This document shows, piece by piece, positions 28,921-37,949 of a stretch of DNA of 64,000 nt (the first letter of the stretch is position 1; each line of letters starts with the position of its first letter). This stretch comes from Thiotrichales bacterium 19S3-11. GTDB taxonomy: Bacteria; Pseudomonadota; Gammaproteobacteria; Francisellales; Francisellaceae. Below the pieces are notes generated by a model. That model saw only the letters and a list, made by a program, of their open reading frames with translations. It made no database searches and was not told the origin of the DNA. Location: positions 121,047-185,046 of the forward strand of contig JAKJJU010000002.1 in assembly GCA_021713295.1 (NCBI GenBank), in the 5' to 3' direction. The position numbers were made by a program, and so were the translations under genes.

Positions 28921-29895
28921 ATGAAAATTAAAACTTCTTATTTATTAACGTTATTTATTGCAATTATAGTAATTTGCCTTGTTATTTTTTTCTATGTAAC
29001 ATTTTTTGGCAACTTTACCAGAGATGCTTATCTTTATAGTCGCTTCTCAAGAGTTAATTCACTTCAAAGCAATCAAGTGATTAAAACCTATATTCATAAT
29101 GGCACTATGGTCAATAAAGGTGACACCTTATTCACACTTGATGATAGCTCCCTTAAGTTACAAAAATCCATTCTTCAAGCACAAAAATCTCAACTTGAAA
29201 TACAACAACAAGATATTAAAAAACAGCTTAAACTGGCTGAAAATCAAATGACGGTTAGCAAAAACCTTTTAAATATTCAAAAACGTAAAACCAACCGATT
29301 TGCAATATTATCCAAATCAAATGAAATCTCAAAAAATGCATATGATAAAAGTTTAGAAGCGCTTGAATTAGAACGCTCAAAGTACATAACAACCCAAACA
29401 CAAATAGCAAATATTACATCTAACTTAAATAATACCACGTCACAAATAAAAATATTAACAGCAAAAATTAATCAAATTCAATATGATATCAATCAATGTA
29501 TCGTAAAAGCCAAATTATCTGGTATTGTCTCAAATTTTCGACTAGAGCCTGGTGATTATATAATGAAAGGAATCCCCTTATTTTCAATCGTTAATACCAA
29601 TGAATGGGTTGTTATTGCAAATGTCAAAGAGTCAGATTTAAAAAATATTAAAAAAGGCCAACAAGTTAGCATTATGACTAGTGTAACTGGCTATCACCTA
29701 TTAAAGGGTACGGTGATGTCTATTGGTATTGGAATTGATCGCCCAGATTATTCAGAATATCAAGCCTTACCTAATATTAACCGACTAATTGACTGGATCA
29801 GACTCGATTATCGTTTTCCCGTTATGATTCAGATAGAACCCACACCTTATGCTAAAGATTTTAAATTAGGTTCTGATGCAAATGTCTGGTTTTGA
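28921..29895 (+). CDS. HlyD-family membrane-fusion protein of an efflux system
   Basis: 324 residues: one N-terminal membrane helix (about 8-30), a lipoyl half (NQVIKTYIHNGTMVNKGDTLFTLD), a long coiled-coil hairpin (about 80-190, Gln/Lys-rich), the second lipoyl half (VSNFRLEPGDYIMKGIPLFSIV) and a beta-barrel domain. Bridges an inner-membrane pump to the outer membrane. Its 3' end overlaps the next FUSC-family gene by 20 bases, so the two are translationally coupled partners. The exported compound is unknown; aromatic acids or drugs are typical for such pairs. Confidence 0.85.
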   Translation: MKIKTSYLLTLFIAIIVICLVIFFYVTFFGNFTRDAYLYSRFSRVNSLQSNQVIKTYIHNGTMVNKGDTLFTLDDSSLKLQKSILQAQKSQLEIQQQDIKKQLKLAENQMTVSKNLLNIQKRKTNRFAILSKSNEISKNAYDKSLEALELERSKYITTQTQIANITSNLNNTTSQIKILTAKINQIQYDINQCIVKAKLSGIVSNFRLEPGDYIMKGIPLFSIVNTNEWVVIANVKESDLKNIKKGQQVSIMTSVTGYHLLKGTVMSIGIGIDRPDYSEYQALPNINRLIDWIRLDYRFPVMIQIEPTPYAKDFKLGSDANVWF

Positions 29896-30913
29896 AGAAA
29901 TTTATATAAAAAGACATTCCTTTGAAAATCTAATCATTGCCTATCGCACCTCATTTGCCGCTTTACTTGCAATACTAATTACTTTTTATCTACATATTAG
30001 TTCATCATTTTGGGCTCCAGCTGCTGCATTTGCTATTGCTGCCAGTACAAAAGAAGCGCTTATTTATAAAAGTTGGCGCAGAATACTTGGCACAATTATT
30101 GGCTGTATTGCTGCTATAGGATTAGCTTATCTCTTATCCGCTCAAAGTTGGGCATCAATTTTTTTGCTATTAACTGTGGCTTTTTTTGGATTTTACCTAT
30201 CACAAAAAATTGAATCCTATTTTCTTTTATTTATCACAGCGCATATGATTATGGTGGGTTCTACATTCATCATACAACCAAACGAAGGCCTACTAATTGC
30301 ATACGATCGAATTTTTACGAATGTCATTGGTATTTTATGCATCGTATTTATAAATATCATCGTATTCCCAATTCCCAAATCAGGCAAAAAAATAACAACA
30401 ACTCCCCAATCAAACTATTATGCTATACGCTATGCTCTATTTATAAGTATTTCCATTATATTAGCTATTCTTATCTGGCAAAAATTTGATGTTCCTGGTG
30501 GTATACTTAACATGGCAATTACCATTCTTGCTATTACTCAAGTTGATGCAGGCGGCACGACTGTAAGAGGTGCTCAGCGATTAATTGGTTGTTTATTTGG
30601 TATATTTTTTGGTGCTATTTTGATTTTCATATCCACTTATGGTTTATTTTATTTTCTGCTATTTTTCTTTTTGATTAGTGGCCTTTTTATCTATTATCAT
30701 TATCAAAACCCTCGCCATGGTTATGGTGGAATACAAGCTGCTATGGCTCTTTCAATTACTGCTTTTCCAACTTTAGGCCCTACTATTGTCATCAGCCATG
30801 GCCTCTATCGAGCACTCGGAATTGTCATTGGTTTATTAATTACATCATTAATGCATTATCTATTTAACTATATCGAAACTCTATTTAATCTTAAACCACA
30901 AGAAATCCTATAA
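29876..30913 (+). CDS. FUSC-family inner-membrane transporter
   Basis: 345 residues with about ten hydrophobic segments in two bundles, separated by a short soluble linker (KSGKKITTTPQS). The start YRTSFAALLAILITFYLHISSSFWAPAAAF is typical of the fusaric-acid/aromatic-acid exporter superfamily. It lacks the large cytoplasmic domains of AaeB or YccS. Overlaps the upstream HlyD gene by 20 bases and would act with it as an efflux pump. Two in-frame ATGs (29876, 29882) are possible. Confidence 0.82.
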   Translation: MQMSGFEEIYIKRHSFENLIIAYRTSFAALLAILITFYLHISSSFWAPAAAFAIAASTKEALIYKSWRRILGTIIGCIAAIGLAYLLSAQSWASIFLLLTVAFFGFYLSQKIESYFLLFITAHMIMVGSTFIIQPNEGLLIAYDRIFTNVIGILCIVFINIIVFPIPKSGKKITTTPQSNYYAIRYALFISISIILAILIWQKFDVPGGILNMAITILAITQVDAGGTTVRGAQRLIGCLFGIFFGAILIFISTYGLFYFLLFFFLISGLFIYYHYQNPRHGYGGIQAAMALSITAFPTLGPTIVISHGLYRALGIVIGLLITSLMHYLFNYIETLFNLKPQEIL

Positions 30914-30916
30914 TAT

Positions 30917-32116
30917 TTAATTAGCTAAATTTACCTTTAACATTCTGATATTTATAATAAATAAAACGAGTGAAACAGAAATAATGATGGCTTGTTGAAA
31001 AGAAACCTGCCTCATTAATTGATAACCACTAAAATGACTAATTAGAAAACTTGCTAAACCCGCTAGTGCAAACTTAATTAAATTATTTATTGCGTTACCT
31101 GCACCAAAAGCATGAGTTAAGGCATTTAATGATCTAGAGGTTATTAAGCTACTAACTAGTGCAAACCCAAATGTTAAGCACATGATCCCTAACATAAATC
31201 CAAAGAGATTTATAAATAAATAAGTAAACAACATACTGATAGTAATACCTATATAACACAGAGCAAAACCTGCTAAAATTAAATGAAGATCAGAAACTTG
31301 ATCAACCTTTTTCTTAATCAGTAACTGACCAATAATAATACCAATAAAATTAATGCCAAAAATGCTACAGTAAATTACATAGCCATAACCAAAATAACCA
31401 ATAATTAATACTGACGATGAGCTAATATAAGTAAAAAATGCAGCAAAGCTAAGCCCCGAAGATAGGGAATATAAAATAAAACTATGATTTTTTAAATGTT
31501 CAAAATATGAAATTATAGTTTTCAACAAATGACTGGTTTTATTTTCATCAGACAAGGTTTCTGGCACAAAAAATGCAATAAAAAATAATAAGATACCATA
31601 AACTGTTAAAAAATGAAAAATATCCTGCCATTGACCAAAAAGACTAATAATTAAGCTACCAATAATTGGAGCAATAATGGGTGCAGCCATCATAATAATG
31701 ACCATTGACGCAATGATTTTAGATAATGCTTTACCACTATAGCAGTCACGAGCTATAGCCATTGCAATGACAGCACCTGAAGAATCGCCCAACCCCTGAA
31801 TAAATCGCATAACACAAAGTGTTGAAAAATCAGGACTTAAAGCACACAAAATCGTACTTACCATATAGATAAACATCCCTGCAATTAAGGCCTTTTTTCT
31901 ACCTACTCGATCTGATACTGCTCCCCAAATTAGCATACCAAAGCTAAAACCAATAAAATAGGTTGTAATGGATATAACTACCTTCTGTATCGGCATATCA
32001 AAATAGTAGGCAATTTGATGAAAAGCAGGCATATAAGTATCGATAGCAAACGGTGGTAATGCGGCATACATAGCGAGCATTACCACTAAATATTTTTGTG
32101 TTTTCTTTTGATTCAT
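30917..32116 (-). CDS. Bcr/CflA-type MFS multidrug efflux transporter
   Basis: 399 residues with 12 predicted membrane segments. The A-motif WGAVSDRVGRKKALIAG between helices 2 and 3 and the early LPPFAIDTYMPAF are signatures of the Bcr/CflA (DHA1) branch, which exports drugs and sometimes sulfonamides or cysteine. The frame opens with a TTG at 32131, but the ATG at 32116 is the natural start. It is convergent with the FUSC gene, four bases away, and divergent from yccA. Confidence 0.88.
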   Translation of the reverse strand: MNQKKTQKYLVVMLAMYAALPPFAIDTYMPAFHQIAYYFDMPIQKVVISITTYFIGFSFGMLIWGAVSDRVGRKKALIAGMFIYMVSTILCALSPDFSTLCVMRFIQGLGDSSGAVIAMAIARDCYSGKALSKIIASMVIIMMAAPIIAPIIGSLIISLFGQWQDIFHFLTVYGILLFFIAFFVPETLSDENKTSHLLKTIISYFEHLKNHSFILYSLSSGLSFAAFFTYISSSSVLIIGYFGYGYVIYCSIFGINFIGIIIGQLLIKKKVDQVSDLHLILAGFALCYIGITISMLFTYLFINLFGFMLGIMCLTFGFALVSSLITSRSLNALTHAFGAGNAINNLIKFALAGLASFLISHFSGYQLMRQVSFQQAIIISVSLVLFIINIRMLKVNLAN

Positions 32117-32259
32117 ACTTATTTTTATCAATTAATCCAAAATTGCTAGTTATATTAAAACCTATCCTTAGTAAAGGAAATTGAAATATTTAGAATTAAA
32201 CTAAATTAAGCCTTATTTTTAAATATATCAACTTGCAATTTGAAAATTAGCCCTAATAT

Positions 32260-32288
32260 TTACCTTATATAAGGTTTTCTGGTATACT
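32260..32288 (+). promoter_or_regulatory. Candidate sigma-70 promoter of the yccA-like gene
   Basis: TTACCT (32260-32265), 17 bases, then TATACT (32283-32288) preceded by TGG, an extended -10 (TGnTATACT). It lies 52 bases before the ATG. The good -10 and spacing offset the weak -35. Confidence 0.45.
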
Positions 32289-32340
32289 TTATAGCAAAGA
32301 CACTGTATATTTAATAATCATCACAATAGGAGATGCATCG

Positions 32341-33075
32341 ATGTTTAATAAGCCTAACAACGGTTGGGATCCAAATAAGAACCGCCTGAGTCAACAAACC
32401 CAGGTTAAAACAGATTTTCATAGTGCTGCTCGAGGCCAGTCTGTGCTATCACAGAATCGCATTCTAAGAAGTACTTATATGATGTTATCGGCAACACTAT
32501 TATTTAGTGCGCTGATGTCTTTTATTGCCATGTCAACGCAAGCAGCACCGATTAATCCAATCTTTACATTAATCGTCTATTTTGCACTTCTATTCGGTAT
32601 TAGTGCCACTCGCAGAAGTGTGATGGGTATTGTATTAACCTTTGCCTTAACTGGCTTTTTAGGCTGGACATTAGGACCAATTCTTAACTTTTACATCGCA
32701 GCTTTTAGCAATGGTGCTGAGTTAATTATGATGGCACTAGGTGGCACAGGCTTAATTTTCTTTGGCCTCTCCGCGTTGGCTTTAAACCCAAATAGAAACT
32801 TTACCGGTATTGGGTCATTCTTAGCCATTGGTGCTATTGTTGCGCTTGTTGGTATTGTCGTTAATTTATTTTTACAAATGCCTGCAATCTATATGGCGTT
32901 ATCAATCCTGATTGCCTTTATTTCTGGTGGCTATATCTTATGGCAAACCAATATGATTGTTCGTGGTGGAGAGACAAACTATATTATGGCAACGGTTACA
33001 CTTTATATATCAATCCTGAACATCTTCTTAACACTATTGCAATTCCTTGGAATGTTTATGGGTAATCGTAACTAA
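32341..33075 (+). CDS. yccA: Bax inhibitor-1 family membrane protein, YccA type
   Basis: 244 residues with seven hydrophobic segments after a soluble N-terminal stretch (about 1-45). The sequence RGQSVLSQNRILRSTYMMLSATLLFSA and the repeated GLSALALNPNRNF match YccA, a substrate and modulator of the FtsH protease in E. coli. An AGGAG site lies nine bases before the ATG. It is followed by tusD, the same neighbourhood as the sulfur-relay genes seen in other gammaproteobacteria. Confidence 0.88.
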   Translation: MFNKPNNGWDPNKNRLSQQTQVKTDFHSAARGQSVLSQNRILRSTYMMLSATLLFSALMSFIAMSTQAAPINPIFTLIVYFALLFGISATRRSVMGIVLTFALTGFLGWTLGPILNFYIAAFSNGAELIMMALGGTGLIFFGLSALALNPNRNFTGIGSFLAIGAIVALVGIVVNLFLQMPAIYMALSILIAFISGGYILWQTNMIVRGGETNYIMATVTLYISILNIFLTLLQFLGMFMGNRN

Positions 33076-33129
33076 TCAATAGTATTCACCACTTCAAATA
33101 ACTATAAAATGGATTTTTGGCCTAATATA

Positions 33130-33465
33130 ATGATTTTTACATTAATTGTTCGATCTCATCCATTAGGCCAAGGCAGCCAATCTGCTTTTTATTTTGCCCA
33201 AGCGCTTTATGCTAAAGGTCATAAAATACAATCTGTCTTTTTTTATCAAGATGGTGTTTATCATGCTCAACAATATAACTTACCTGCTGATGAACCGAAT
33301 ATTGCTAAATTATGGCTAAACTTCGCCAAAACTAAAGACTTTCAACTGAATGCTTGCATTACCGCTTGTGAAAAGCGAGGCATTACAGATGATTTTATTC
33401 CAATTGCAGGCCTTGGGCAGTTATCCTCAAGTATGCTTGTTTCAGAGCGCATCATCGAGTTTTAG
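33130..33465 (+). CDS. tusD: Sulfur-relay protein TusD (DsrE-like)
   Basis: Part of the TusBCD complex that passes persulfide sulfur from TusA to TusE for 2-thiolation of tRNA wobble uridines. From the ATG at 33130 (111 residues) the protein begins MIFTLIVRSHPLGQGSQSAF, aligning with the usual TusD start; an ATG at 33109 would add seven residues. The active-site Cys is kept in LNACITACEKRG. Ends two bases before tusC. tusB and tusE do not follow. Confidence 0.85.
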   Translation: MIFTLIVRSHPLGQGSQSAFYFAQALYAKGHKIQSVFFYQDGVYHAQQYNLPADEPNIAKLWLNFAKTKDFQLNACITACEKRGITDDFIPIAGLGQLSSSMLVSERIIEF

Positions 33466-33466
33466 A

Positions 33467-33820
33467 ATGAACGTATTAACCATCGTTATTCGATCTAGTC
33501 CATACCAATATTACCTTACGGAAGTTCAGGATCTTATTTTGGCTCAATCTGCTTTTTTTGATCACTTGAATGTTATTTTTATTGAAGATGGTCTTTTGCA
33601 ACTAATCAAAGAAAAAAAAGTCTCAAATATAACGCATAAAGATTTCTCTAAAGCCTATGAAACCTTTAGTCTTTATGACATAGACTCAATCTATGTTCAA
33701 CAACAAGCGCTTAAAACGTTTAATCTAGAAGCTCGTGATCTATTAATCAATACCAATGTCATTACTAATCAAGATATCAAGAATCTACTTGCAGATAGCA
33801 ACTTTATTCTAAACTTCTAA
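33467..33820 (+). CDS. tusC: Sulfur-relay protein TusC (DsrF-like)
   Basis: 117 residues starting MNVLTIVIRSSPYQ, the normal TusC beginning; the frame is open further upstream within tusD, but that is overlap. It forms the TusBCD heterohexamer with TusD and has no catalytic Cys, as usual. The start codon is one base after the tusD stop. Its end overlaps the convergent FUSC gene by four bases, so tusB cannot follow here. Confidence 0.82.
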   Translation: MNVLTIVIRSSPYQYYLTEVQDLILAQSAFFDHLNVIFIEDGLLQLIKEKKVSNITHKDFSKAYETFSLYDIDSIYVQQQALKTFNLEARDLLINTNVITNQDIKNLLADSNFILNF

Positions 33821-34791
33821 TCAATTGAGCAAGAAAACACCGTTAGGAATAAGCGATGAATCTTACTTATTGACTCTATTAACATCACTTCTGATTGGCT
33901 ATTTTTATCATATACCAATAAATCAACATCAATAATATCTTTTAATGGCTGTCCAGTTATTGATTCTATTTTGTAGCAATGCCCCAAACGCTCAAAAATA
34001 TCTATATTCTTCTTATATAAATTGGTTAACTGATCATTATAAAACTTTACTAAATAATGAATGACCGATAATTCAACTCGTATATCATGTAATGATTGTT
34101 GAATTTTTTTAAGCTTATTGTGACTAAAACTCGCCTTAACAAAACGATATTTCGTTAAATCAATCTGCTTTTGAAATTGCACAATTGACTCATTAAAACG
34201 ATTAACATACTCAAATGAAACTTGCTTATCTTTTGCTAATGTTTCCAATAAATGAGCTAAGTGAGCGCTATAAGCTTTTAATAAATCTTCAATTGAAACC
34301 TTAATTGTCTGCGCCGTTAATTTAGCTGGAGAAAATAATAATTCAAAGCTAATACAGATAACCCCTGCGACAATCGTATCAAACATCCGATCAATTCCAA
34401 ATTGAGTCGGTGATATATTATCTGGGTTAATCATTGCAAAAATCAAAATGACCATCAATGTAATAAATGCGCTAGCAATAACATAATTACTAATAATAAA
34501 ATAAGCAACCAAGAAAATAACCAAAGGAAAAACATATAAAAAAAGCTCGCTTAATTGTAATGTTGCAACAAATGCAACACCAAATAAAATACCAATAAAT
34601 GTACCGATCATTCTCTCTTTAATACGCACAGCAACCGTGCCCTCTTCAAATGGGCCAAACATGATCATAACCGTCATTGGAATCCAATAGCCTCGCTCAA
34701 AATGAAAAAATAAAGCAAACCAAACGGCAAAAGTAAATGCTAATGAAATTTGAATATAACGTATTAATGTATAATATTTAATCTCAGACAT
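33817..34791 (-). CDS. FUSC-family transporter, second half of a split YccS-like system
   Basis: 324 residues with a GGCAGG ribosome site before the ATG at 34791. Six hydrophobic segments (about 10-150, starting LIRYIQISLAFTFAVWFALFFHFERGYWIPMTV) are followed by a soluble helical domain of about 150 residues. This is the pattern of the second FUSC module of YccS-type proteins. The preceding gene has the matching first module and overlaps by eight bases, so the two probably form one functional transporter from two chains. Confidence 0.8.
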   Translation of the reverse strand: MSEIKYYTLIRYIQISLAFTFAVWFALFFHFERGYWIPMTVMIMFGPFEEGTVAVRIKERMIGTFIGILFGVAFVATLQLSELFLYVFPLVIFLVAYFIISNYVIASAFITLMVILIFAMINPDNISPTQFGIDRMFDTIVAGVICISFELLFSPAKLTAQTIKVSIEDLLKAYSAHLAHLLETLAKDKQVSFEYVNRFNESIVQFQKQIDLTKYRFVKASFSHNKLKKIQQSLHDIRVELSVIHYLVKFYNDQLTNLYKKNIDIFERLGHCYKIESITGQPLKDIIDVDLLVYDKNSQSEVMLIESISKIHRLFLTVFSCSID

Positions 34792-35731
34792 TGACCTGCC
34801 TTTTTGATTGTATTTGTGCTTTAAGCAAAAAATACTCATACAAACTATTCTCAGCCATCGAGATAGCTTCTTCTACCATCGAAGCGTTACTTTTTACTTT
34901 TTGAGGTATTGCTCTATAGGTTAATACATCAGAAATCTTCTGATTTAGATGCAAAATATCTACATTTCTCTCAGCTTTAATATAAACAAAATTCATTGCA
35001 AGTAACGTATAACGTAAACTATTAATTGCTTTTTGTAACTGAAGATTATCGTTTGTTTTAAACAAACGACCTAATTCGATTGTATGCTTTGCTAATGCAT
35101 AAAACTTATCTTTACACGTATCAATATCATTATCTTTTGATAAATCACTAATGCCAAGTAAGATATAATCTATCCCTAGCTGAATTCGATCTGCTTTACG
35201 TTCTGGATAAACTATTGTTAAACATAGTGCAATTGTAAATGTAATCGTTAAATTTAAAATCATGCTCCATAGCTGTTGATAGCTACCATCAGATAAATGC
35301 ACCAAAACAGCGGAAAGTGATAATATTGCAGAGACGTGGAATCGATATAGCGAGTTCTTTAATGTTGTTAGATAAAATATAAAGCTTAAGAAAAGAAAGT
35401 AGCTAATAATCAACGTCATATTCACTGAAACAGCAATAATCCCAGCATAAGCAATCAACGAAAGAATATACATATAAAAAATGGCTTTGACTTTAGCTAT
35501 TTTATCATTCATATAAAAAGGTAAATTACATAATACAACAGCCAACACCCCTAGTATAAATGCCATCAAATAGTTATCTAATTGAAAAGCAAAGAAAACT
35601 ACCCCATTAACTAATACTGCTAGTATGGCAACTGCAGAGACATAAAGTACTTCATAATAAGGATCGCGCTGACATTGACGATTAATAACCCATTTACGAA
35701 TCGATTGAAACATATGCACTCGCACCGACAT
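34784..35731 (-). CDS. Integral membrane protein, first half of a split YccS-like FUSC system
   Basis: 315 residues: about six hydrophobic segments (30-180) and a soluble C-terminal domain (about 190-315), the layout of the FUSC-like N-terminal module. Sequence recognition is weak and rests mostly on its place between a HlyD gene and a clear FUSC gene with overlapping ends. Two starts are possible, ATG 35731 or ATG 35713; both lie inside the end of the HlyD gene. Confidence 0.7.
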   Translation of the reverse strand: MSVRVHMFQSIRKWVINRQCQRDPYYEVLYVSAVAILAVLVNGVVFFAFQLDNYLMAFILGVLAVVLCNLPFYMNDKIAKVKAIFYMYILSLIAYAGIIAVSVNMTLIISYFLFLSFIFYLTTLKNSLYRFHVSAILSLSAVLVHLSDGSYQQLWSMILNLTITFTIALCLTIVYPERKADRIQLGIDYILLGISDLSKDNDIDTCKDKFYALAKHTIELGRLFKTNDNLQLQKAINSLRYTLLAMNFVYIKAERNVDILHLNQKISDVLTYRAIPQKVKSNASMVEEAISMAENSLYEYFLLKAQIQSKRQVNV

Positions 35732-36554
35732 GAAGTGGATAATTTGGATCTGGATGATTGATCTTAATTAAAACTGGAAAACGCTGCGCAGGCAATACCC
35801 ATTGACTTTCATTTCGCACTTCTTGGAGAGAATTCGCTGGATTTATAATACGACGCGATACCGCCCAATGACTTGAAACAACTTCACCTGTATAAGTTTT
35901 ATCACCTAAATACATTTTTAAACGAATCGTTGCTTTATTGCCTTTTCTAACATCAGTTAAATCGGTCTCTTTAAAGTTTGCTTGAACCCAATATTGATCG
36001 GTATTAATCAAAGAAAATAGTGGTTTTAATGCTTCTATCGATGTACCAACTGAAATCAACAAATCAGCAATAATACCATTATTTTGTGCATATACTGTCG
36101 TTTGATTTAACTTTAATTGGGCTAATTTAACAGCAACATTAAACTTATCTATTAAATCTTTTTGCGCCTGTATTTTTAGCTCTAGTAGTTCAAACTGATA
36201 AGCATGATGTGTTGGTAGCTTAGCTAATTGCCCTAACTCCAGCTTTAGTTGCTCAAGTTGATTCCGTGCTAATTTAAGCTGATATTTCTTATCCTCTAAG
36301 TTTAATTGATATACCCGTGGATCAATGCTAAATAGTGGCTGACCTTTTTTTACTACTTCGCCATTATGCACATTAATTTTAATAATTTCACCTGAGACCT
36401 CAGCTGAGACTTGCTGCACTTTAGCGACAACAAAGGCATTATCGGTAATGGTTGAAAAATAAAAATAAAAATAGATTAGATAAACAATAATTAAAGCGAT
36501 AATAACACCAATTATAAATCTAAATTTTTTGAAAAATTGCCATAATAATTTCAT
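35694..36554 (-). CDS. HlyD-family membrane-fusion protein
   Basis: 286 residues from the ATG at 36554 (a GTG two codons earlier is in frame). One N-terminal helix (about 12-34) is followed by a lipoyl half (SGEIIKINVHNGEVVKKGQPLFSIDP), a short coiled-coil hairpin and a beta-barrel domain ending HPDPNYPLHVGASAYVSI. The form is that of AaeA/EmrA proteins that partner FUSC or MFS pumps. It heads the three-gene efflux operon ending at 33817 and lies 64 bases after hemB on the same strand. Confidence 0.85.
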   Translation of the reverse strand: MKLLWQFFKKFRFIIGVIIALIIVYLIYFYFYFSTITDNAFVVAKVQQVSAEVSGEIIKINVHNGEVVKKGQPLFSIDPRVYQLNLEDKKYQLKLARNQLEQLKLELGQLAKLPTHHAYQFELLELKIQAQKDLIDKFNVAVKLAQLKLNQTTVYAQNNGIIADLLISVGTSIEALKPLFSLINTDQYWVQANFKETDLTDVRKGNKATIRLKMYLGDKTYTGEVVSSHWAVSRRIINPANSLQEVRNESQWVLPAQRFPVLIKINHPDPNYPLHVGASAYVSIDS

Positions 36555-36618
36555 TAGCACATCGCCAAATATTAGTTAACAAAGATTAAGTGCTTTCTTA
36601 GTAATACTATAGGCAATA

Positions 36619-37596
36619 TTATTCAATTAGCCAATTTGCAACATCAATTGCAGCATAAGTAATAATAAGGCTTGCACCTGCGCGTTTTAACCCATATAAC
36701 GTCTCTAGCATAATATCTTTCTCATTAACCCAACCTTTTTCAGCAGCGGCTTTAACCAATGCATATTCCCCACTAATATGATAGGCAACCATCGGTAAAT
36801 TAGTTTTCTGACTGACTCGGTAAATAATATCCATATAAGCTAATGCTGGTTTTACCATTAGAAAATCAGCACCTTCTATTTCGTCAAGGGATGCTTCTCT
36901 TAAAGCTTCTTTTGCATTTCTATAGTCCATCTGATACGTTTTTCGATCACCCTTAGGTGATGAATCACAAGCTGCACGAAAAGGGCCATAAAAAGCTGAT
37001 GCGTACTTAACTGCATAAGATAGAATAGCTGTATTCACAAAGCCTGCTTCATCCAAACCTTCACGCATAGCTAAAATCATGCCATCAATCATACCGCTAG
37101 GTGCAACAATATCAGCACCTGCCCTTGCGTGTGAAACTGCTGTTTTTGCTAATATCGGTAAAGTTTGATCATTTAAAACAATATCATCATAATGATCATA
37201 AATTCCACAGTGCCCCTCTTCTGTATAAGCGCATAAACAAACATCAGTAATAACAACTAAATTAGGCGCTTGCTTTTTGATCTCTCTAATCGCCTGTTGG
37301 ACAATACCATTTTCATTATAATTTTCAGAAGCATTTGTATCTTTAACCTTTGGAATGCCAAATAAAATGACCGATGAAATTTTTGCTTTGACAACTTCTG
37401 AAATAATTTCATCCAAACGATCAACTGACCAGTGAAACTGGCCAGGCATTGGTTCTATCTCTTTTTTAATATTCTTACCATGAACAATAAAAATAGGATA
37501 GATCAAATCATTGACTGATAGATACGTTTCAGAGACCATTTTACGTAAGGTGTGACTACCGCGTAGACGTCTTGGTCTCTCTAGAGGAAATACCAT
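36619..37596 (-). CDS. hemB: Delta-aminolevulinic acid dehydratase (porphobilinogen synthase)
   Basis: Condenses two 5-aminolevulinates to porphobilinogen in haem synthesis. The 325 residues contain the metal-binding Cys cluster DVCLCAYTEEGHCG, the active-site Lys in SSPKGDRKTYQMD and the Schiff-base Lys in FLMVKPALAYMDI. The three-Cys site suggests a zinc-dependent enzyme. Length matches the family. Last gene of the sspA-to-hemB run. Confidence 0.96.
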   Translation of the reverse strand: MVFPLERPRRLRGSHTLRKMVSETYLSVNDLIYPIFIVHGKNIKKEIEPMPGQFHWSVDRLDEIISEVVKAKISSVILFGIPKVKDTNASENYNENGIVQQAIREIKKQAPNLVVITDVCLCAYTEEGHCGIYDHYDDIVLNDQTLPILAKTAVSHARAGADIVAPSGMIDGMILAMREGLDEAGFVNTAILSYAVKYASAFYGPFRAACDSSPKGDRKTYQMDYRNAKEALREASLDEIEGADFLMVKPALAYMDIIYRVSQKTNLPMVAYHISGEYALVKAAAEKGWVNEKDIMLETLYGLKRAGASLIITYAAIDVANWLIE

Positions 37597-37604
37597 CGTT
37601 ACTA

Positions 37605-37895
37605 CTAATCCTTTTTGTTATTTTTTTTATCTTTATTTTCTCGGTACAAAACAACGATACGACCTATTTGCTGTACCAAATGGCAGTTTAATTTATCGAC
37701 CATTACGTTAGCCATTAGCTTTCTATCATCACGATCAGCGGCCAATTTTACTTTAATTAGCTCATGATGTTCTAATGCTTGGTCAATTTCTATTAGCACA
37801 TTCTCAGTTAAGCCCTTATCACCAGTCCAAATAATTGCATCTAAATGATGTGCTTTAGCTTTAAGCGCTTGCTTTTGCTTTGGCGTTAATTCCAT
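37605..37895 (-). CDS. yhbY: CRM-domain RNA-binding protein YhbY
   Basis: 96 residues of the CRM (YhbY) fold, associated with pre-50S ribosomal subunits. The N-terminal KQKQALKAKAHHLDAIIWTGDKGLTENVL and GRIVVLYREN near the end are the family's conserved parts, although the usual GxxG loop reads GDKG. Ends in a run of Lys/Asn. It is nine bases upstream of hemB. Confidence 0.92.
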   Translation of the reverse strand: MELTPKQKQALKAKAHHLDAIIWTGDKGLTENVLIEIDQALEHHELIKVKLAADRDDRKLMANVMVDKLNCHLVQQIGRIVVLYRENKDKKNNKKD

Positions 37896-37949
37896 GAATT
37901 TATCCTTTAAGTTTATCCATTAAAACTTCAATGGATTGATTAGTTTAAG

